From: Actinomycetota bacterium
Lineage (GTDB): Bacteria; Zhuqueibacterota; Zhuqueibacteria; Residuimicrobiales; Krinioviventaceae
Assembly: GCA_011682565.1 (NCBI GenBank)
Contig: JAACEJ010000020.1
Span: 1 to 17,133, forward strand
Direction: 5' to 3'
Length of the DNA: 17,133 nt
Shown here one piece after another: positions 14,966-17,133 of the stretch (its first letter is position 1; every line of letters starts with the position of its first letter). A program made the translations under genes and the position numbers. The notes beneath the pieces were generated by a model. It saw nothing but the letters and a program-made list of their open reading frames with translations. It was not told the origin of the DNA and made no database searches.

Positions 14966-16159
14966 TTGGAAAAAATTATTTTACATCTTGACATGGATGC
15001 CTTTTTTGCCGCAATCGAGCAACTCGATAACCCGCAGTTTCGCGGTAAGCTGGTTGTGGTAGGCGCCGATCCAAGGGGTGGAAAAGGGAGAGGCGTTGTT
15101 TCAACCTGCAGCTATGAAGCACGGGAGTTCGGCATCCATTCCGCCATGCCCATTTCTCAGGCTTATAAAAGATGTCCTCATGCCGTTTATGTTTTCCCAC
15201 GCGGCAAGCGCTATTCCGAAATGTCAAAAAAAATAATGAAAATTCTGCATCGATTTTCCCCTGATATTGAACCCGTCAGCATTGATGAAGCTTTTTTGAA
15301 TATTTCGTCCACTTGCAAGCTTTTTGGCTCTGTAGAGAATTTGGGAAAATCGATCAAAAAGATGATTCACGATGAAACGCAGCTCATAGCATCTGTTGGG
15401 ATTGCACCAAGTAAATTTGTCGCCAAAATTGCTTCCGACCTGGAAAAACCCGACGGACTTGTTATCGTCGATAAGGATCATGTTATCGACTTTTTAGCGC
15501 CGCTGGAAATTTCGCGTCTCTGGGGTGTGGGTAAAAAAACGCTGCCGCAATTACAGAGCCTTGGCATTCATACAATCGGTGATTTGGCACGATATTCGCA
15601 AAAGAAATTGATTGATCAGTTTGGCAAGGCTGGATTACATTTTTGGAATTTGGCTAATGGAATCGATGCGCGCGAGGTTGAGCGGCACGTTGCGGCAAAA
15701 TCTATCAGCAAAGAAGTCACATTTGATGTTGATAAAAGTAACCGGGATGAACTGTGCGAAACATTGCTTTATCTGTGCAATGAACTTGCGCGTGAAATGC
15801 GAAAGAAAAATTACAAAGGGCGAACGATTACGTTAAAAATCAGACTTGAAGATTTTAGTACTTTTTCCCGTTCCAAATCATTTTCCCAGGCCATTAATGC
15901 ATCGAATTTGATTCGCGAGCAAGTTGTTGATATGTTTTCTTCATTTGATCGAAAAGGCAAAAAAGTGCGTTTGTTGGGTGTCGGACTTTCGCATTTGCAG
16001 ATCGGTGGCGGACAGATCGATTTGTTCGAAGGATCGGATAAGCAGGAAAATAAAATTGACCGAGTCATCGATCAGGTTCGGGAAAAGTTTGGTGAAAAAG
16101 CAATCACCCGCGCCAGCTTGATTCACACACAGCACGATTCGCAATGGATTAGAGATTAA
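14966..16159 (+). CDS. dinB: DNA polymerase IV (Y-family, DinB)
   Basis: This is an error-prone translesion polymerase that extends past damaged bases. The 397 residues are a normal length. The palm has LHLDMDAFFAAIEQ (Asp9) and EPVSIDEAFLNIS (Asp107, Glu108), the metal-binding acidic residues; STCSYEAREFGI is the fingers motif; SVGIAPSKFVAKIASDLEKPDG marks the thumb; RLWGVGKKT and LGIHTIGDLA form the helix-hairpin-helix; and the little-finger domain carries KGRTITLKIRLEDFSTFSRS. GQIDLF near residue 350 is a candidate sliding-clamp motif. The start is a TTG at 14966; the next ATG would delete the catalytic Asp9 segment, so TTG is preferred. No LexA-type box is evident upstream, where the gap is 15 bases. 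Confidence 0.95.
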   Translation: MEKIILHLDMDAFFAAIEQLDNPQFRGKLVVVGADPRGGKGRGVVSTCSYEAREFGIHSAMPISQAYKRCPHAVYVFPRGKRYSEMSKKIMKILHRFSPDIEPVSIDEAFLNISSTCKLFGSVENLGKSIKKMIHDETQLIASVGIAPSKFVAKIASDLEKPDGLVIVDKDHVIDFLAPLEISRLWGVGKKTLPQLQSLGIHTIGDLARYSQKKLIDQFGKAGLHFWNLANGIDAREVERHVAAKSISKEVTFDVDKSNRDELCETLLYLCNELAREMRKKNYKGRTITLKIRLEDFSTFSRSKSFSQAINASNLIREQVVDMFSSFDRKGKKVRLLGVGLSHLQIGGGQIDLFEGSDKQENKIDRVIDQVREKFGEKAITRASLIHTQHDSQWIRD

Positions 16160-16183
16160 CTTTTAGATCGGATTTATATCCAG

Positions 16184-17133
16184 ATGTTAACAGAAAAATT
16201 ACATCGAATACGGGCCATGAGTCTACCCGAGATATTCCATCGTTTCGGGCGTGATTTTTTCGAATTGGCTGACAAGCGCTCTCTTTTGCGCTTGAAGGAA
16301 CCGGAAAAGCTCGATGACTTTTTGCGGCGGCACAATCTTTTGAATGGCAGTCCAACAACGAAAGACAAGGTGTTTCAGAAATTCCTTTCCCGTAATATTT
16401 TCCCATGGCAAATGGAAGACGCAGACAAAATCAGGGAATTTTTTACAAACGACTTTTCGACTTTTCAAAAGTCGACATTAAAGGCAGCGGCCCGGGCCGC
16501 GAAAAATGAATTGACGATCTTTGACCGGACAGAACAATTCGGCGAAAAAATCGACTGGCACCGTGATATACTTGGGGAGAAAAGCATTCCTTTAAAATAC
16601 TGGAAGGACGTGAACTATTGGGACCCTCATTCTGTTCGCGAAGTGAAATACGTTTGGGAATTGAATCGGCACCAGCATTTTGTAACTCTTGCCAAAGCCG
16701 GATTTTTAACCGGTAGAGAAAAATATGCAAAAGCTCTTTTCAGCCAATGGAAGGATTGGATTGAAAAAAATCCATACAAGTTTGGAATTAATTGGACAAG
16801 TGCTTTGGAGGCGGCTTTTCGTTTGATCTCCTGGACCTGGGCGCTGCAGTTTGCAAAAACCAGTGCAATCTTATCCCCTGAACTTTATTTCAGTATCCTG
16901 CAATCCGTTGAAAACCACGGGAGGTTTATTGAAGAACATTTGTCGCAATATTCTTCAGCAAACAACCATCTCATCGGTGAGGCGCTGGGATTGGTCTATG
17001 CCGGGTGTTACTATCCGGAATTGCAGCAAGCAGAAAAATGGCGGGAAAAGGGCTTTCAAATTATTGCAGCCGAATTCGAAAAGCAGGTTCATGCAGACGG
17101 TGTGATCAAGGATCAATCCACATATTATCAAAA
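16184..17133 (+). CDS. Heparinase II/III family protein (3' end outside window)
   Basis: This is a polysaccharide-lyase-type protein; 316 codons are readable from the ATG at 16184, open to the window edge. The alpha-helical toroid N-terminal domain of heparinase II/III proteins is visible: DVNYWDPHSVREVKYVWEL with NRHQHFVTLAKAGFLTG near 145-180, KNPYKFGINWTSALEAAFR with LISWTWAL near 195-225, and HLSQYSSANNHLIGEALGL near 255-275 (family core His/Asn-rich helix), then DGVIKDQSTYYQ. There is no signal peptide, so it may act in the cytosol or need another route. Homologues lie in capsule and exopolysaccharide clusters, where they probably trim or modify an acidic glycan. It follows dinB by 24 bases and is likely co-transcribed with the flippase. 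Confidence 0.87.
   Translation, partial: MLTEKLHRIRAMSLPEIFHRFGRDFFELADKRSLLRLKEPEKLDDFLRRHNLLNGSPTTKDKVFQKFLSRNIFPWQMEDADKIREFFTNDFSTFQKSTLKAAARAAKNELTIFDRTEQFGEKIDWHRDILGEKSIPLKYWKDVNYWDPHSVREVKYVWELNRHQHFVTLAKAGFLTGREKYAKALFSQWKDWIEKNPYKFGINWTSALEAAFRLISWTWALQFAKTSAILSPELYFSILQSVENHGRFIEEHLSQYSSANNHLIGEALGLVYAGCYYPELQQAEKWREKGFQIIAAEFEKQVHADGVIKDQSTYYQ

Overview
The window is a bacterial chromosome segment of about 17 kb. It looks Gram-negative and probably belongs to the FCB superphylum (a Calditrichota/KSB1/Bacteroidota-like lineage). Four things suggest this: lipoprotein signal peptides, a CcsB-CcsA fusion with the long middle domain I associate with Bacteroidota-type proteins, real GGAGG-type ribosome sites alongside several TTG starts, and palindromic intergenic repeats. 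The lineage is inferred from gene character, because no rRNA or other marker is present.

Left part (1-3147): the window opens inside a markedly AT-rich gene for a TAXI-family TRAP solute-binding protein. An AT-rich gap follows, then a decayed integron-type tyrosine recombinase that has lost the middle of its catalytic domain and lies between two short imperfect direct repeats. Next, on the minus strand, are a beta-propeller lipoprotein gene and an unrecognised small gene. The lipoprotein's good ATG start is out of frame by exactly one T in a run of seven. A noncoding stretch with two hairpins separates them from the next gene.

Middle part (3148-10235): a 1039-residue CcsBA-type system II cytochrome c biogenesis protein (minus) is divergent from a membrane-anchored orphan protein (plus). 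That orphan converges on an MntP-type Mn2+ exporter gene (minus). A sulfatase pseudogene follows, with its Tat-type N-terminus joined out of frame to its C-terminal end. Then come a tiny membrane protein and a PpiC-type peptidyl-prolyl isomerase lipoprotein that ends at a clear intrinsic terminator.

Right part (10264-17133): a two-gene unit encodes a fumarylacetoacetate-hydrolase-family enzyme and a nitrilase-superfamily amidase, possibly a metabolite-salvage or repair pair. An inverted-repeat element of about 100 bp with nested arms comes next. A tightly packed plus-strand operon then begins: Wzx-like flippase, SAM methyltransferase, a DNPH1/Rcl-like deoxynucleotide N-hydrolase, DNA polymerase IV, and a heparinase II/III-type protein cut by the window end. 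Genes one to three overlap by 4 bp each. The outer genes suit export and processing of a surface polysaccharide. The two inner ones suit nucleotide-pool cleaning and translesion synthesis, and finding both in one transcription unit is the most unusual arrangement here. I found no CRISPR array, tRNA, rRNA or intact mobile element.
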